Shown: positions 1 through 15,256, counted from the stretch's first letter. The stretch is 64,000 bases of DNA from Rhizobium sullae (GCF_025200715.1 NZ_CP104143.1:2955501-3019500), one strand, 5' to 3'. Numbers and translations are program-made. Notes: generated by a model from the letters alone, not told the origin.

Positions 1-11
1 TGGAGAGCCGG

Positions 12-2219
<2,208 letters not shown>

Positions 2220-2241
2220 AGACTGGTGGGAGGAGTAGACA

Positions 2242-3504
2242 ATGGTAGAAAAGCGCATTCAGCCACTTGCCCGCGACGCAATGGCTTACGTTCTGGCCGG
2301 CGGCAGGGGGAGCCGCCTCAAGGAACTCACCGACCGGCGCGCCAAGCCGGCGGTCTATTTCGGTGGCAAATCACGCATCATCGACTTCGCGCTGTCGAAC
2401 GCACTGAATTCCGGCATCCGCCGCATCGGCGTCGCGACGCAATATAAGGCGCACTCTCTGATCCGCCATATGCAGCGTGGCTGGAACTTCTTCCGTCCCG
2501 AGCGAAACGAAAGCTTCGACATCCTGCCTGCCAGCCAGCGCGTCTCGGAAACGCAATGGTACGAAGGCACTGCTGATGCCGTCTATCAGAACATCGACAT
2601 CATCGAGGATTACGGCGTCGAGTACATGGTCATTCTTGCGGGCGATCACGTCTACAAGATGGATTACGAATGGATGCTGCAGCAGCATGTCGATTCGGGC
2701 GCGGATGTCACCATCGGCTGCCTCGAAGTGCCGCGCATGGAAGCCGTCGGCTTCGGCGTTATGCATGTGGACAAGACCGACCGGATCATCGATTTCGTCG
2801 AAAAGCCCGCCAATCCGCCAGGCATTCCGGACAAACCCGATTTCGCGCTGGCGTCTATGGGCATCTACGTCTTCCACACGAAGTTCCTGATCGACGCGCT
2901 TCGCCGCGACGCCGCCGATCCGAATTCCAGCAAGGATTTCGGCAAGGATATCATCCCCTATATCGTCAAGAACGGTAATGCGGTCGCCCATCGCTTCGGC
3001 CAGTCCTGCGTCCGTTCGGATTTCGAGCATGAGCCCTATTGGCGCGACGTCGGGACCATCGAAGCCTACTGGCAGGCGAACATCGACCTGACGGCGATCG
3101 TTCCGGAGCTTGATATTTACGACAAATCCTGGCCGATCTGGACCTATGCGGAAATCTCGCCGCCGGCAAAATTCGTCCATGACGACGAGGACCGCCGAGG
3201 CTCGGCAACCTCCTCGGTCGTTGCCGGCGATTGCATCATCTCCGGCGCCACGCTTCATAAAAGCCTTCTTTTCACAGGTGTTCGCGCTAACTCCTATTCC
3301 AAATTGGAGGGAGCCGTCGTCCTGCCGAGCGTAAAGGTCGGCCGGCGCGCGCAATTGAAAAACGTCGTGATTGATCATGGCGTCGTCATTCCGGAGGGCC
3401 TTGTCGTCGGCGAGGATCCGGAACTCGATGCTAAGCGGTTCCGGCGCACGGAAAGCGGTATTTGCTTGATTACGCAACCGATGATCGATAAGTTGGATCT
3501 TTAG
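2242..3504 (+). CDS. glgC: Glucose-1-phosphate adenylyltransferase (ADP-glucose pyrophosphorylase)
   Basis: Makes ADP-glucose from glucose-1-phosphate and ATP, the regulated step of bacterial glycogen synthesis. The 420-residue protein carries the nucleotidyltransferase signature [18 protein letters not shown] near residues 20-37, the VEKP sugar-phosphate motif near residue 180, and a C-terminal left-handed beta-helix. The start has a strong GGGAGGAG site 22 bases after glgB, and glgA begins 4 bases after its stop, so the three genes are almost certainly co-transcribed. Family members are controlled allosterically; nothing in the sequence itself adds to that. Confidence 0.97.
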   Translation: MVEKRIQPLARDAMAYVLAGGRGSRLKELTDRRAKPAVYFGGKSRIIDFALSNALNSGIRRIGVATQYKAHSLIRHMQRGWNFFRPERNESFDILPASQRVSETQWYEGTADAVYQNIDIIEDYGVEYMVILAGDHVYKMDYEWMLQQHVDSGADVTIGCLEVPRMEAVGFGVMHVDKTDRIIDFVEKPANPPGIPDKPDFALASMGIYVFHTKFLIDALRRDAADPNSSKDFGKDIIPYIVKNGNAVAHRFGQSCVRSDFEHEPYWRDVGTIEAYWQANIDLTAIVPELDIYDKSWPIWTYAEISPPAKFVHDDEDRRGSATSSVVAGDCIISGATLHKSLLFTGVRANSYSKLEGAVVLPSVKVGRRAQLKNVVIDHGVVIPEGLVVGEDPELDAKRFRRTESGICLITQPMIDKLDL

Positions 3505-3508
3505 ACAT

Positions 3509-6588
<3,080 letters not shown>

Positions 6589-6598
6589 TCGGAGGCTC

Positions 6599-8578
6599 AT
6601 GCGGGCGGACAACAGGGCTAAAGGAGGCGCGATCCTCTTCGAAACTGGCGTCGAATTCGCCGTCTGGTCTCAGCACGCCGCGGAGATCCAGCTGTGCCTC
6701 TTCGATGAAACCGGCAACAAGGAATTCGCGCGCCTGCCGATGGCGCGCGAAGACGGCCATGTGCACCGGCTCTTTGTCGACGGTCTGAAGGAAGGCACCC
6801 GTTACGGCTTTCGAGCCGACGGCATCTATGCGCCGGAAAACGGCCTCTGGTTCGACCCGTCCAAGCTTCTGGTCGACCCGTACGCCAAGCAGCTCGACCG
6901 GCCCTTCCGTCATGATCCGCGCCTCGGCGTCTTTGGTGAAGACACCCAGAACCTGATGCCGAAGGCTATGGTGACCCGCGATACGAAAGTGACGCTGGAA
7001 AAGCCGCTCTTCGAGCCCGGCGGTTTTATCTATGAGGTCGCGGTCAAGCCGTTCACCATCCTCCATCCGGATATTCCCGAGACGCAGCGCGGCACCGTCG
7101 CTGCACTTGCCCATCCCTCGGTAATCGCTCATCTCAAGCGTATCGGCGTCGATGCGGTCGAGCTGATGCCGATCACCGCTTGGATCGACGAGCGCCACCT
7201 GCCTCCGCTCGAGCTCGCAAACGGTTGGGGCTACAATCCCGTTGCCTTCATGGCGCTCGATCCCCGCCTCGTGCCGGGTGGCATGGCGGAACTGCGCGAT
7301 ACGGTCGCGAAGCTTCGCGCCGAAGGCATCGGCGTTATCCTCGATCTCGTCTTCAATCACACTGGCGAAAGCGATCGATACGGCACAACACTTTCGTTGC
7401 GCGGCCTCGACAATCTCTCCTTCTTCCGCCATCAGCCCGAGCGCCCCGGTGAGCTCGTCAACGACACCGGGACGGGCAATACGGTTGCCTGCGATCACCC
7501 CTATATCCGCCAGCTCGTCATCGACAGCCTCCGCCACTTTGTCCTCGGGGCCGGCGTCGATGGTTTCCGCTTCGATCTGGCGCCTGTGCTCGGCCGCACG
7601 GCAAACGGCTTCGAAGCCCAGGGGGGCAGCCTTTCGGCGATCCTTGACGATGACGTGCTCTCCGACCGCATAATGATCGCCGAGCCCTGGGATATCGGTC
7701 CTGGCGGTTACCAACTTGGCAATTTCCCGGCTCCCTTCCTCGAATGGAATGACCGCACTCGCGACGATATCCGCTGCTATTGGCGCTGCGACGACTGGAA
7801 GACAGGGCCGCTCGCAACAGCACTGGCGGGTTCCTCCGACATCTTCTCGCGGAACGGCGGGACAGCGACGCGCAGCGTCAACTTCCTCGCCGCCCATGAC
7901 GGTTTCACGCTGAAGGACCTCGTTTCCTATAGTCACAAGCACAACGAGGCGAACGGCGAGGAAAACCGCGACGGGCACAGCGAGAACCATTCGTGGAACA
8001 ACGGCATCGAAGGCGAGACGCGCTATCCGGATATCATCAAGAAACGCCGCGACGATCTGAAAGCGCTGATCTCGACGCTCTTTGCCAGCCGCGGCAGCAT
8101 TATGCTGACTGCGGGTGATGAAGGCGGGCGAACCCAGCGCGGTAACAACAACGCCTATTGCCAGGACAACGAGATAACCTGGGTCGATTGGAAGGCGCTG
8201 GATGAGGAACTGATCGCTCATACCGCCTTCGTCGTCGCATTGCGAAAGCGCTTCTCCGTCTTCTCGGAAAGCGGTTTCTTCGACGGCGATGGCGATGTCG
8301 AATGGATATCGCCCTCCGGCAACCCGATGACCATCGGCGAGTGGGAGACGGCGAATTTTTCCACGCTTGGCATGCTACTCACAACACGCGATGGCGATAG
8401 CCGCAGGGAGGTGCGTCTGGCCGTGCTTTTCAATCGATCGGACAGGGCACACGACTTCCTTCTCCCAGCCCCGGACACTGCCGTGTGGCGGCTATTGAGT
8501 GCATCGGGTAACTCCAGGAAGCTTGGCGGAACAGTGACCGTTCCGCCGCGGTCGGTCATCTTTTGCGTTGGGAATTGA
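6599..8578 (+). CDS. glgX: Glycogen debranching protein GlgX (GH13_11)
   Basis: Isoamylase-type debranching enzyme that hydrolyses alpha-1,6 linkages of limit dextrins. At 659 residues it has the normal length: an N-terminal CBM48 domain, then a GH13 barrel with nucleophile Asp326 (GFRFDLAP) and acid/base Glu362 (IAEPWDIGPGGYQLG). The AHDGFTLKDLVSY motif is diagnostic for GlgX/TreX. A GGAGG site precedes the ATG 10 bases after pgm. It is the last gene of the operon, so synthesis and turnover enzymes are made together. Confidence 0.96.
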   Translation: MRADNRAKGGAILFETGVEFAVWSQHAAEIQLCLFDETGNKEFARLPMAREDGHVHRLFVDGLKEGTRYGFRADGIYAPENGLWFDPSKLLVDPYAKQLDRPFRHDPRLGVFGEDTQNLMPKAMVTRDTKVTLEKPLFEPGGFIYEVAVKPFTILHPDIPETQRGTVAALAHPSVIAHLKRIGVDAVELMPITAWIDERHLPPLELANGWGYNPVAFMALDPRLVPGGMAELRDTVAKLRAEGIGVILDLVFNHTGESDRYGTTLSLRGLDNLSFFRHQPERPGELVNDTGTGNTVACDHPYIRQLVIDSLRHFVLGAGVDGFRFDLAPVLGRTANGFEAQGGSLSAILDDDVLSDRIMIAEPWDIGPGGYQLGNFPAPFLEWNDRTRDDIRCYWRCDDWKTGPLATALAGSSDIFSRNGGTATRSVNFLAAHDGFTLKDLVSYSHKHNEANGEENRDGHSENHSWNNGIEGETRYPDIIKKRRDDLKALISTLFASRGSIMLTAGDEGGRTQRGNNNAYCQDNEITWVDWKALDEELIAHTAFVVALRKRFSVFSESGFFDGDGDVEWISPSGNPMTIGEWETANFSTLGMLLTTRDGDSRREVRLAVLFNRSDRAHDFLLPAPDTAVWRLLSASGNSRKLGGTVTVPPRSVIFCVGN

Positions 8579-8666
8579 TTCAAGCCGCAACGGATGTGAA
8601 TCGTTGTCGTAATTGTCACAAATCCACTGTAAGCAATTGAGCAGGCGGCTTCTTCACGGGGAATTT

Positions 8667-9155
8667 ATGGTCAAAGAAATTTCGCTCGCGGAAGTCCGCG
8701 GGCTCATTGGCACGAAAACAGGCCTTTCGGATTGGATTCTTGTCGATCAGCCGATGATCGACGCTTTTGCGCACGCCACCAACGACCATCAGTTCATCCA
8801 TACCGATCCGGTCCGCGCCGCAGCCGAGAGTGCATTCGGCGGCACGATCGCACATGGCTTCCTGACACTCTCGCTGCTTTCCGCCATGAATTACAATGCG
8901 CTGCCAAAAGTTCGCGAGCAGACGATGGGCATCAATTACGGGTTCGACAAGGTGCGCTTCATGGCTCCGGTCAAATCTGGCACCCGCATCCGCGGCCATT
9001 TCGTCCTCGCGGACGCACGCTTCCGCGGCGCCAGCATGCTGATGACCACCTATGAGGTGTCCATCGAGATCGAGAACGAGAGGAAGCCAGCGCTTACCGC
9101 CAACTGGATCACCATCATCCAGTTCGACCCGAAGGACCGGCCGGAGGAAACCTAA
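8667..9155 (+). CDS. MaoC-family dehydratase, NodN-like
   Basis: A single hotdog-fold (R)-specific enoyl-CoA hydratase-like protein of 162 residues. The hydratase signature is intact: the catalytic dyad is probably Asp40/His45 in NDHQFIHTD, followed by the IAHGFLTLSL strand. Rhizobial NodN belongs to this family and has nearly the same length, but no other nod genes are nearby, so a role in nodulation cannot be inferred. The ATG at 8667 starts the protein at the expected family N terminus. It probably forms an operon with the HIT gene 12 bases downstream. Confidence 0.85.
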   Translation: MVKEISLAEVRGLIGTKTGLSDWILVDQPMIDAFAHATNDHQFIHTDPVRAAAESAFGGTIAHGFLTLSLLSAMNYNALPKVREQTMGINYGFDKVRFMAPVKSGTRIRGHFVLADARFRGASMLMTTYEVSIEIENERKPALTANWITIIQFDPKDRPEET

Positions 9156-9167
9156 GGAGCAGGCTGT

Positions 9168-9644
9168 TTGGAAATCCCAGCACAGTTCCATGTCCTCGAA
9201 ACCGGGAGATGGCTTGTAAACCACAGGATGAATTCAGCGTTGCCGGGCTATCTCATGGTCGGTTCGAAGACGCCTGCAAGTGAACTTTCCGAATTGACCG
9301 ACAGCGCGCTTACAGAACTGGGCCCGCTGCTGGCAAAGGCTCAGGACGCTCTGCAACAGGTCCTGCAAGCGCGGCGCGTCTATATCGGTCGATACGGACA
9401 CACCCCGGGCTATCCGATCCATTTCCACATGATTCCCAATGATTGGGTGGAAACACGCTTCTGGGAGGATGCGAGATATCGGGTGCTTGAGGGCTTTACC
9501 GAATCTCCCGGCAAGACCACTGATGGCGCGGAGTTGACGCTCTTCGTATCGCGGGAATTTTGCGAACGAGCGGTTCCGCCGCCGATCAAAGGCCCTTCCG
9601 TTTCAAAGGCCATTGAATTGCTGAGAACGGCTTTGCGTCCTTAG
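9168..9644 (+). CDS. HIT-family protein
   Basis: A 158-residue histidine-triad protein, of the family that hydrolyses nucleoside phosphates or dinucleoside polyphosphates. It starts with TTG at 9168 behind an AAGGAG site, and the N-terminal family sequence including VNHRMNSALPGYL supports this start. The active-site region reads PIHFHMIP, so the first histidine of the usual HxHxHxx motif is proline while the second and third are kept. The substrate cannot be predicted. It follows the MaoC gene closely and is probably co-transcribed. Confidence 0.8.
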   Translation: MEIPAQFHVLETGRWLVNHRMNSALPGYLMVGSKTPASELSELTDSALTELGPLLAKAQDALQQVLQARRVYIGRYGHTPGYPIHFHMIPNDWVETRFWEDARYRVLEGFTESPGKTTDGAELTLFVSREFCERAVPPPIKGPSVSKAIELLRTALRP

Positions 9645-9673
9645 CCGCTTTCAGCAATTTCGCCGCCAGCCCG

Positions 9674-10222
9674 TCAATGGCCAGCATCTCCCGCCGCCTC
9701 GGCGAGCAGGCCGAAGACATAGTCGGAAAACGACCGCCAGCATTCGATCCGGAACGTATGATCCTCGGTGCGGAAGAGCACGACTTCCGCCTTGCCGAAC
9801 AGCGTGCGCGAGCAGGTGCCGACCGGAAATGCGCCGATCGAAAGGTCCTGCGGGCAGCCGGCCGAAAGCGTCACTTCGGCGCCCGGGCCGGAAACGATGA
9901 TGCCGACATTGCGATGGGATACATCCGTCGCCGAATGCAGCACGTCCGCGCCGGAAAAGGCGGCCATCAGGTCCGCGCCGCTTTCATCGATCACCAGCCA
10001 TTCGTCCGGACCGAGCCACAGAGCCGAGCGTCCGTCCTTGTGGCCTGATGTCTTTGGCGCATCCGGGATCGTCACGCCAAGGGCCGAAGAAAGAGCCTTG
10101 AGGGATTCTGCCGGCGCCCGGAGCGCCAACCGGCTCGCCGCCGGTGCAGGCGTCAGCCGCACGGCGGCAGAACCGCCGTGGCGACCGGAAAGGGCGGATT
10201 TACGAATTGCCACATCAACCAT
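9674..10222 (-). CDS. soxG: Sarcosine oxidase gamma subunit
   Basis: Small structural subunit of heterotetrameric sarcosine oxidase, which demethylates sarcosine to glycine with formation of 5,10-methylenetetrahydrofolate and hydrogen peroxide. I chose the ATG at 10222 (182 residues, MVDVAIRKSAL), which overlaps the soxA stop by 8 bases and implies coupled translation; an ATG 24 bases further upstream is possible. It is the last gene of the soxBDAG operon. The GcvT-like C-terminal part is weakly conserved, as is usual for this subunit. Confidence 0.92.
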   Translation of the reverse strand: MVDVAIRKSALSGRHGGSAAVRLTPAPAASRLALRAPAESLKALSSALGVTIPDAPKTSGHKDGRSALWLGPDEWLVIDESGADLMAAFSGADVLHSATDVSHRNVGIIVSGPGAEVTLSAGCPQDLSIGAFPVGTCSRTLFGKAEVVLFRTEDHTFRIECWRSFSDYVFGLLAEAAGDAGH

Positions 10223-13208
10223 TGATCCGGCCTCCTTCCTTGTCAAAGAACACCATGTCCGTCACCTCGACGGCAATCGTCTTGTCCGGCATCGGTACAT
10301 AAAGCGTCTCGCCCATGCGCGCCCGGCCGCCCGCGACCAGTGCGAAGGCGATCGACTTGCCGAGGTTTTCCGACCAGTAGGACGAGGTCACATGACCGAG
10401 CATCATCATCGGCTTCGGCTCGTTCGGGTTGGCGACGATCTGTGCGCCTTCTTCCAACACGACCTTTGGATCCTTGGTGACAAGGCCGACGAGTTGCTTT
10501 CGCCCTTCCCTGACGAGATCGGGACGTTTCAGCCCGCGAATGCCGACGAAATCCGCTTTCTTCTTCGAAACAGCCCAAGAAAGAGCAGCATCGTCCGGCG
10601 TAACCGTGCCGTCCGTATCCTGGCCAACGATGATATAGCCCTTCTCGGCGCGAAGAACGTGCATCGTCTCGGTACCGTAGACGCACGCGCCGAGTGGCTC
10701 GGCATTCGCCCAGACTGCTTCCAGCACCGATTGACCGAAGTCGGCAGGAACGTTGATTTCGAAGCCGACTTCGCCGGTAAACGACACACGGAAGAGGCGC
10801 GCAGGCACGCCGCAGACCTTGCACTCGGCAACGCTCATATGCGGGAAGGCCTCGTTGGAAATATCGACTCCTTCGACGAGCGGTGCGACGATCTCGCGCG
10901 CCTTCGGCCCCTGCACGGCAATCACCGCCCACTGTTCCGTCACGGAAGTCAGCCACACCTTCAGATGCGGGAACTCCGTCTGAAGATAGTCTTCCATGTG
11001 ATGAAGCACACGCGGCGCGCCTCCGGTCGTCGTCGTGACGTGGAAGCGACCCTCGCTCAGGCGTCCGACGACGCCGTCGTCGTAAATAAAGCCGTCTTCG
11101 CGGGTCATGATGCCGTAGCGGCACTTGCCCGGTTTCAGCGTATCCCAGGCATTGGTGTACATGAGGTTCATGAATTCCGCCGCATCCGGGCCGACGACCT
11201 CGATCTTGCCTAGCGTCGAGGCATCGAAGACGCCCGCAGCCTCGCGCGCCGTCTTGCACTCACGGGCAACCGCCTGATGCATCGTCTCGCCGGCACGCGG
11301 ATAGAACCAGGCACGTTTCCAGTTGCCGACATCTTCGAAGACAGCGCCGTGATCTTCTTCCCACTGATGCATCGGCGTCTTGCGCGTTGGGTCGAAGAGT
11401 TCGCCGCGCGAATGGCCGACGAGCGCGCCATAGGTGACCGGTGTATAGGGCGCACGGAAGGTCGTGAGGCCCACTTGGGGGATTTCCTTGCCGAGCATTT
11501 CGGCGGCGATCGCCAGACCGTGCATGTTAGAGAGCTTGCCTTGGTCGGAAGCCATGCCGTTCGTCGTGAAGCGCTTGATGTGCTCGATCGAGTGCATGCC
11601 TTCGCGCACCGCAAGACGGATGTCCTTGGCGCAGACATCGTGCTGGAAGTCGATAAAGGCCTTGGCGCTCGCTTCCGGTCCGGCGCCTTCGGCAGCGCCG
11701 ATCATGCCGCCTGTCCAGTCATGGGCCTGTTCGCCCGAAATACTGATCTTGCCGCTGCCGGATTTTCCGACGGCCTGCGCCATCAGCTCACCGGCCGCCA
11801 GCGACTCTTCGATCGTCTGCTGCAGGCCGTCCGTACCGTTGCAAGCGCCGACCGACAGGCAGTCCTGCGCATAGGTGCCGGGCAGGAACCGCTGGCTTTC
11901 CGGCTCGAACTTCACCTTGCCGCGCGACTGAGAGAAGAGATGCACCGACGGCGTCCAGCCGGCCGAAACCAGCAATGCGTCGATGACGATCTTGCGCGGC
12001 GAACCGCCGCCGTTACGCGCAACGGTCATCGATGAGACGCGAAGCTTGCCCGAAGTATTGATAACCGATTGTCCAGTCAGCACCTCGACGCCGAGCGAAC
12101 GCGCTTCGGCAAGAACTGCAGCCCCCGGCGTCTGGCGGCAATCGACGATCGCAGCGATTGCCACGCCTGCTCGCTTCAGATCGAAGGCGGCTTCATAGGC
12201 CGAGTCATGCGCCGTGTAGACGCCAACCTTTGCGCCGACGGCGACGCCGTAATGGTTCAGGTACATGCGCGCGGCGGACGCCAGCATGATGCCCGGACGG
12301 TCGTTGTTCGGGAATACCATGTGCCGCTCGATCGCACCGCCAGCGAGGATCACCCGCTTGGCGCGGACCTGCCAGAGGCGCTCGCGCGGCAGGCCGCGGT
12401 CGGGCTTGGCGATATGGTCGGTCACGCGCTCGGCAAGACCGATGAAATTGTGGTTGTAGTAGCCGAAGGCCGTCGTGCGGGTCAGAACCTGCACGTTGTC
12501 CATCGCCTTCAACTTGGCAGTCGCCTGCTGCGCCCAGGTGTAACCCTCGATGCCGTCGATCTTCATGCCACTGTCGAATCGCAACGCGCCGCCGCATTCC
12601 GCCTGCTCGTCGCAGATAATGACGCTGGCACCTGCTTCAGCCGCGGCAAGGGCGGCCGAAAGCCCGGCAACGCCCGCACCTGCCACCAGCACATCGCAAT
12701 GCGCGTAGCGGCTTGCGTAATGATCCGGATCGCTTTCCGTCGGCGCCACGCCGAGACCGGCAGCACGTCGGATGATTGGCTCATAGACGTGCTTCCAGGC
12801 GGCCTTCGGCCACATGAAGGTCTTGTAGTAGAAGCCCGCCGCGAAGAACGGCGAAAGCAGATTGTTGACGCCGCCGACGTCGAAAGCGAGAGACGGGAAG
12901 CGGTTCTGCGAATTGACGATCATTCCGTCGAAGACTTCCTGGACCGTTGCGCGCACGTTCGGCTGCTTGCGAGCCGAGTCTCGGGAAACGTCGATAAGCG
13001 CATTCGGCTCTTCCGCGCCGGCTGAAAGGATGCCGCGCGGGCGGTGATACTTGAAGGAGCGGCCGACGAGATGCACACCGTTCGCAATAAGCGCCGAGGC
13101 GACGGTATCGCCTTCGAGCGCGGTATAGCTCTTGCCGTCGAAGGTGAAGCGGGCGGTCCTCGCCGGCGTCAGGCGTCCCTTGCCTGCAATTCGGTTCGCG
13201 CCGCTCAT
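10215..13208 (-). CDS. soxA: Sarcosine oxidase alpha subunit
   Basis: The large subunit (997 residues, full length) binds NAD and tetrahydrofolate. An N-terminal 2Fe-2S-ferredoxin-like fold is followed by a dinucleotide-binding region with GAGVAGLSAALAAAEAG around residue 175, and a C-terminal GcvT/aminomethyltransferase domain from about residue 610 that takes up the one-carbon unit. It overlaps soxD by 4 bases (ATGA) and soxG by 8, so the three subunits are translationally linked. The operon allows use of sarcosine or of glycine betaine breakdown products. Confidence 0.96.
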   Translation of the reverse strand: MSGANRIAGKGRLTPARTARFTFDGKSYTALEGDTVASALIANGVHLVGRSFKYHRPRGILSAGAEEPNALIDVSRDSARKQPNVRATVQEVFDGMIVNSQNRFPSLAFDVGGVNNLLSPFFAAGFYYKTFMWPKAAWKHVYEPIIRRAAGLGVAPTESDPDHYASRYAHCDVLVAGAGVAGLSAALAAAEAGASVIICDEQAECGGALRFDSGMKIDGIEGYTWAQQATAKLKAMDNVQVLTRTTAFGYYNHNFIGLAERVTDHIAKPDRGLPRERLWQVRAKRVILAGGAIERHMVFPNNDRPGIMLASAARMYLNHYGVAVGAKVGVYTAHDSAYEAAFDLKRAGVAIAAIVDCRQTPGAAVLAEARSLGVEVLTGQSVINTSGKLRVSSMTVARNGGGSPRKIVIDALLVSAGWTPSVHLFSQSRGKVKFEPESQRFLPGTYAQDCLSVGACNGTDGLQQTIEESLAAGELMAQAVGKSGSGKISISGEQAHDWTGGMIGAAEGAGPEASAKAFIDFQHDVCAKDIRLAVREGMHSIEHIKRFTTNGMASDQGKLSNMHGLAIAAEMLGKEIPQVGLTTFRAPYTPVTYGALVGHSRGELFDPTRKTPMHQWEEDHGAVFEDVGNWKRAWFYPRAGETMHQAVARECKTAREAAGVFDASTLGKIEVVGPDAAEFMNLMYTNAWDTLKPGKCRYGIMTREDGFIYDDGVVGRLSEGRFHVTTTTGGAPRVLHHMEDYLQTEFPHLKVWLTSVTEQWAVIAVQGPKAREIVAPLVEGVDISNEAFPHMSVAECKVCGVPARLFRVSFTGEVGFEINVPADFGQSVLEAVWANAEPLGACVYGTETMHVLRAEKGYIIVGQDTDGTVTPDDAALSWAVSKKKADFVGIRGLKRPDLVREGRKQLVGLVTKDPKVVLEEGAQIVANPNEPKPMMMLGHVTSSYWSENLGKSIAFALVAGGRARMGETLYVPMPDKTIAVEVTDMVFFDKEGGRING

Positions 13209-13546
13209 TTCGCCTCTCCTTCCGTCGCTTCATAGGTTTCGACGGGGGCGTGCGGAACACTGGCAGCGCCTATTTCAGGCTTCGGCTCGCCTGCCTTGTA
13301 GGTCATGATGAATTTGTCGCTGACTGTATCGCGCGCCGCATTGAAGAAGCGGCCGCAGCCATGGATATGCCGCCAGCGTTCGAAGATCAGACCCTTCGGA
13401 TTGTCGCGCAGGAAGAAATACTCTTCAAATTCCTCGTCGGAAATCGAAGCGATGTTCTGCGGCCTCGCAATATGCGCATCGCCTGCGCCGCGGAATTCGA
13501 GCTCGGAACGTTCTTCCTGACAGTATGGGCAGTAGATCAGTAGCAT
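13205..13546 (-). CDS. soxD: Sarcosine oxidase delta subunit
   Basis: Small zinc-binding subunit, 113 residues from the ATG at 13546 (MLLIYCPYC). The frame runs open further upstream, but only through the repeat element that separates soxD from soxB. The zinc ligands known for this subunit are in place: Cys6 and Cys9 (CPYC), then His60 and Cys64 (HIHGC). It overlaps soxA by 4 bases. Gene order soxB-repeat-soxD-soxA-soxG matches the usual operon apart from the insertion. Confidence 0.95.
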   Translation of the reverse strand: MLLIYCPYCQEERSELEFRGAGDAHIARPQNIASISDEEFEEYFFLRDNPKGLIFERWRHIHGCGRFFNAARDTVSDKFIMTYKAGEPKPEIGAASVPHAPVETYEATEGEAK

Positions 13547-13556
13547 TTTATTCTCC

Positions 13557-13717
13557 CTCTTCTCCCCCGCGGGGAGAAGGTGCCCGAAGGGCGGATGAGG
13601 GGGGTGAGGAGCGAACGCGGCGAACGGCCTGAGTGGAAGCGAAGGGCAATTAACGGCCCACCGTGCCGCCCCCTCATCCGACCCTGCGGGCCACCTTCTC
13701 CCCAGTGGGGAGAAGGG
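13557..13717. repeat. Rhizobial intergenic mosaic (RIME-like) inverted repeat
   Basis: Two arms of about 45 bases face each other: 13557-13602 and 13669-13717. Each arm contains its own palindrome of the form TCTCCCC...GGGGAGA followed by an AAGGTG-CCCG-GGATGAGGGG block (complementary in the second arm). This architecture matches rhizobium-specific intergenic mosaic elements. It sits between soxB and soxD within the operon and could fold into a large mRNA structure that alters the subunit ratio; that is inference. Confidence 0.85.
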
Positions 13718-13760
13718 AAGACCCATCGCACCGTCCCGTGCAAATCAATCGGCGACCTCA

Positions 13761-15014
13761 TCAATGCGCCACCGCTGCGGCGGCCGCTTCGTCGATGAGC
13801 CTTCCGGTGCGGAAGCGCTCCAGCGTTAGCCCGGCGTTGAACTTGTGCGGCTCGTCGCGGGCGATCAGGTGCGCAAACAGATTAGCCGAGCCCGGTGTCG
13901 CCTTGAAGCCGCCAGTGCCCCAGCCGCAGTTGACATAGAGTCCCGGAACCGGCGTCTTCGACTGGATCGCCGAACGGTCCGGCGTGTTGTCGACGATACC
14001 GCCCCAGGAGCGCATCATCTTCACGCGGCGGAACATCGGGAAGAGCTCGCAGATCGCATCGAGCGTATGCGTGATGATCTGCAGGCCGCCGGTCTGCGAA
14101 TAGGAATTGTACTGGTCCGTGCCAGCGCCGATGACGAGCTCGCCCTTGTCAGACTGCGAGATATAGGCATGCACCGTGTTCGACATGACGACGCAGGGGA
14201 AGATCGGCTTCAGCGGTTCGGAAACCAGGGCCTGCAGCGGGCTCGATTGCAGCGGCACGCGAACGTCCGCCATCTTCATCACGGTCGTCGTATGGCCGGC
14301 TGCGGAGACGCCGATCTTCTTCGCGCCGATGAAGCCGCGATTGGTTTCAACGCCCGTCACCCTGCCATCAGGACCGCGGCGGAGGCCTGTGACTTCGCAA
14401 TTCTGGATGATGTGAACGCCGCGATCCGACGCCGCACGAGCATAACCCCAGGCGACTGCATCGTGACGTGCCGTACCGCCGCGGCGCTGCAGAGCCGCGC
14501 CGTTGATCGGGTAGCGCGCCGTTGCCGAAATATCGAGCGGCGGACAATAAGCCTTTGCCTGCTCTGGCGTCAGCCATTCGTTGTCGATGCCGTAGAGCCG
14601 GTTGGCATGGATATGCCGCTTGAAGGACTGCTGGTCGTGAATGTTGTGGGAGAGCATCATCACGCCGCGCGGTGAATACATCACATTGTAATTGAGATCC
14701 TGCGACAGATTCTCCCAGAGCTTCATCGAATGCTCGTAGATGTGCATGCTCTCTTCATAGAGATAGTTCGAGCGGATGATGGTAGTGTTACGACCGGTAT
14801 TGCCACCGCCGAGCCAACCTTTTTCCAGCACCGCGACATTGGTAATGCCATGCTCCTTGGCAAGGTAGTAGGCTGCCCCCAGACCATGCCCGCCGCCGCC
14901 GATGATGATGACGTCGTATTCCGCGCGCGGTTCCGGCGAAGTCCACTGCCTGTCCCAGCCCTTATGGCCTCTGAGCGCTTCCCGTGCCACGGCAAAAACC
15001 GAATATTTCCGCAT
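13761..15014 (-). CDS. soxB: Sarcosine oxidase beta subunit
   Basis: Catalytic flavoprotein subunit of 417 residues, first gene of the operon. The FAD-binding GGGGHG loop is at residues 39-44, and the motif ARHDAVAWG contains His184, which by analogy with characterised enzymes would carry the covalent FMN. The ATG at 15014 follows a GAAGGAG site. Between soxB and soxD lie 214 bases with the mosaic repeat, instead of the usual short gap. No serine hydroxymethyltransferase or purU gene, often linked elsewhere, is present here. Confidence 0.96.
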   Translation of the reverse strand: MRKYSVFAVAREALRGHKGWDRQWTSPEPRAEYDVIIIGGGGHGLGAAYYLAKEHGITNVAVLEKGWLGGGNTGRNTTIIRSNYLYEESMHIYEHSMKLWENLSQDLNYNVMYSPRGVMMLSHNIHDQQSFKRHIHANRLYGIDNEWLTPEQAKAYCPPLDISATARYPINGAALQRRGGTARHDAVAWGYARAASDRGVHIIQNCEVTGLRRGPDGRVTGVETNRGFIGAKKIGVSAAGHTTTVMKMADVRVPLQSSPLQALVSEPLKPIFPCVVMSNTVHAYISQSDKGELVIGAGTDQYNSYSQTGGLQIITHTLDAICELFPMFRRVKMMRSWGGIVDNTPDRSAIQSKTPVPGLYVNCGWGTGGFKATPGSANLFAHLIARDEPHKFNAGLTLERFRTGRLIDEAAAAAVAH

Positions 15015-15256
15015 CCGCCTTCGTCTCCTTCAGGGAAAGGCATTTCCTTCGTGGCCATACAAATCGCAAATCGAAATGCGGCACAACGTTTCTTTTGCGA
15101 CGCGAACGGGCTTTTGTTTGACATGCCTGAAACAAGTGCTGATGACACTCCACCGGCTGAACCGCATTCGTGCCGGATTAGTCGAACTAACCCAAGAGGG
15201 CAGGCAGACGGGTGGCAGTATCATATGCTAATATTCCTATGCTTAGGGGTATTTCC

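Noticed and set aside
8667..9155. Nodulation gene nodN
   Set aside because: The protein resembles NodN, but there are no nod genes or nod-box sequences nearby, and the family is widespread outside symbiosis.
13561..13726. N-terminal extension of soxD through the repeat
   Set aside because: The extension lies entirely in mosaic repeat sequence, and the known SoxD N terminus with CPYC begins at 13546.
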